Positions 5,213 to 5,366 of a stretch of 5,366 nt of DNA are shown in pieces. The stretch is from Thermoplasmata archaeon. GTDB taxonomy: Archaea > Thermoplasmatota > Thermoplasmata > UBA10834. A model generated the notes under the pieces. That model did no database searches, was not told the origin of the DNA, and saw only the letters and a program-made list of their open reading frames with translations. A program made the position numbers and the translations under genes. Numbering within the stretch: position 1 is the stretch's first letter; each line of letters begins with the position of its first letter. The stretch spans positions 1 to 5,366 of the forward strand of contig JALHSX010000148.1 in the NCBI GenBank assembly GCA_022865445.1, read 5' to 3'.

Positions 5213-5366
5213 ATGTTGGATTCTAAGGAAAGAGTCCGGGCGCTCGATCAGAAGGACATGCTCGGGTCCATCGAAGCGCTCCCGAAGCATCTAGCTGACG
5301 GCCTCAGGCGTGGGCGAATGTCTGGGTTGCCGAGGTTCGTGCCGAAGGAGATTGTCGTGTGCGGCA
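5213..5366 (+). CDS. Probable bifunctional phosphoglucose/phosphomannose isomerase, N-terminal part (3' end outside window)
   Basis: The ATG at 5213 opens a frame that runs to the window edge, showing 51 residues. The N-terminus is an amphipathic region with KDMLGSIEALPKHLADGL (15-32), followed by PRFVPKEIVVCG (40-51). This matches the start of archaeal bifunctional glucose-6-phosphate/mannose-6-phosphate isomerases. In these enzymes the same helix precedes a beta strand leading into a GMGGSAI-type sugar-phosphate-binding loop of the SIS fold; that loop would lie just past the edge. The enzyme interconverts glucose 6-phosphate and fructose 6-phosphate, and mannose 6-phosphate and fructose 6-phosphate, and is usually about 300-350 residues long. 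A TATA box at ideal leaderless distance supports this start. The call rests on a short fragment; another SIS-domain protein is possible. Confidence 0.7.
   Translation, partial: MLDSKERVRALDQKDMLGSIEALPKHLADGLRRGRMSGLPRFVPKEIVVCG

Noticed and set aside
1..5366. CRISPR arrays, tRNA/rRNA genes, insertion sequences, FMN riboswitch
   Set aside because: No regularly spaced repeats, no tRNA-like cloverleaf, no transposase or terminal repeats, and no FMN riboswitch-like leader ahead of ribB (the candidate transcript is leaderless).

Overview
The window is most likely from a euryarchaeal-type archaeon of moderately high GC, possibly Thermoplasmata or a methanogen-related lineage; the lineage is inferred from gene content only. 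It carries the archaeal set of late flavin genes. These include the archaea-specific riboflavin synthase RibC, which is unrelated to bacterial RibE, and an RibL-type FAD synthase. Several genes have archaeal TATA boxes centred about 26-27 nt from a start codon (leaderless geometry), while genes inside operons have GGAGG-type ribosome binding sites.

Layout, left to right. Positions 1-699 (+) hold the C-terminal 232 codons of a cysteine-containing protein of unknown function that begins before the window. It converges on a minus-strand gene at 696-2609, and the two stop codons share one CTAG. That minus-strand gene encodes a large multidomain protein: zinc ribbon, PUA, PAPS-reductase-type PP-loop domain with an Fe-S motif, and two ferredoxin clusters. 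It probably has its own promoter. Upstream of it on the minus strand lies a compact flavin operon, transcribed in the order ribB (4017-4727), ribL (3555-4010), ribC (3094-3558), ribH (2657-3070). These encode 3,4-dihydroxy-2-butanone-4-phosphate synthase, FAD synthase, riboflavin synthase and lumazine synthase. RibB makes the four-carbon unit, RibH condenses it with the pyrimidine to lumazine, RibC dismutates lumazine to riboflavin, and RibL adenylates FMN. The early GTP-to-pyrimidine steps and riboflavin kinase are not in the window.

Upstream of ribB (4783-5057, minus strand) is an unusual scar. The first about 40 codons of a LolD/MacB-type ABC transporter ATPase, with an intact ribosome binding site, run directly into the last about 45 codons of an FtsX/MacB-type permease in another frame. 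The rest of both genes is missing. This is either a large internal deletion of an ATPase-permease operon or an assembly artefact.

At the right edge, a plus-strand gene starting at 5213 (truncated by the window end) looks like the N-terminus of an archaeal bifunctional phosphoglucose/phosphomannose isomerase with a clear leaderless promoter. It diverges from the ABC remnant across a 155-bp intergenic region.

Most of the window is ordinary metabolism. I found no convincing evidence of a wholly new system. The two items most worth a second look are the PUA-PAPS reductase-ferredoxin protein, which may be a nucleic-acid thiolation enzyme, and the ABC operon scar.
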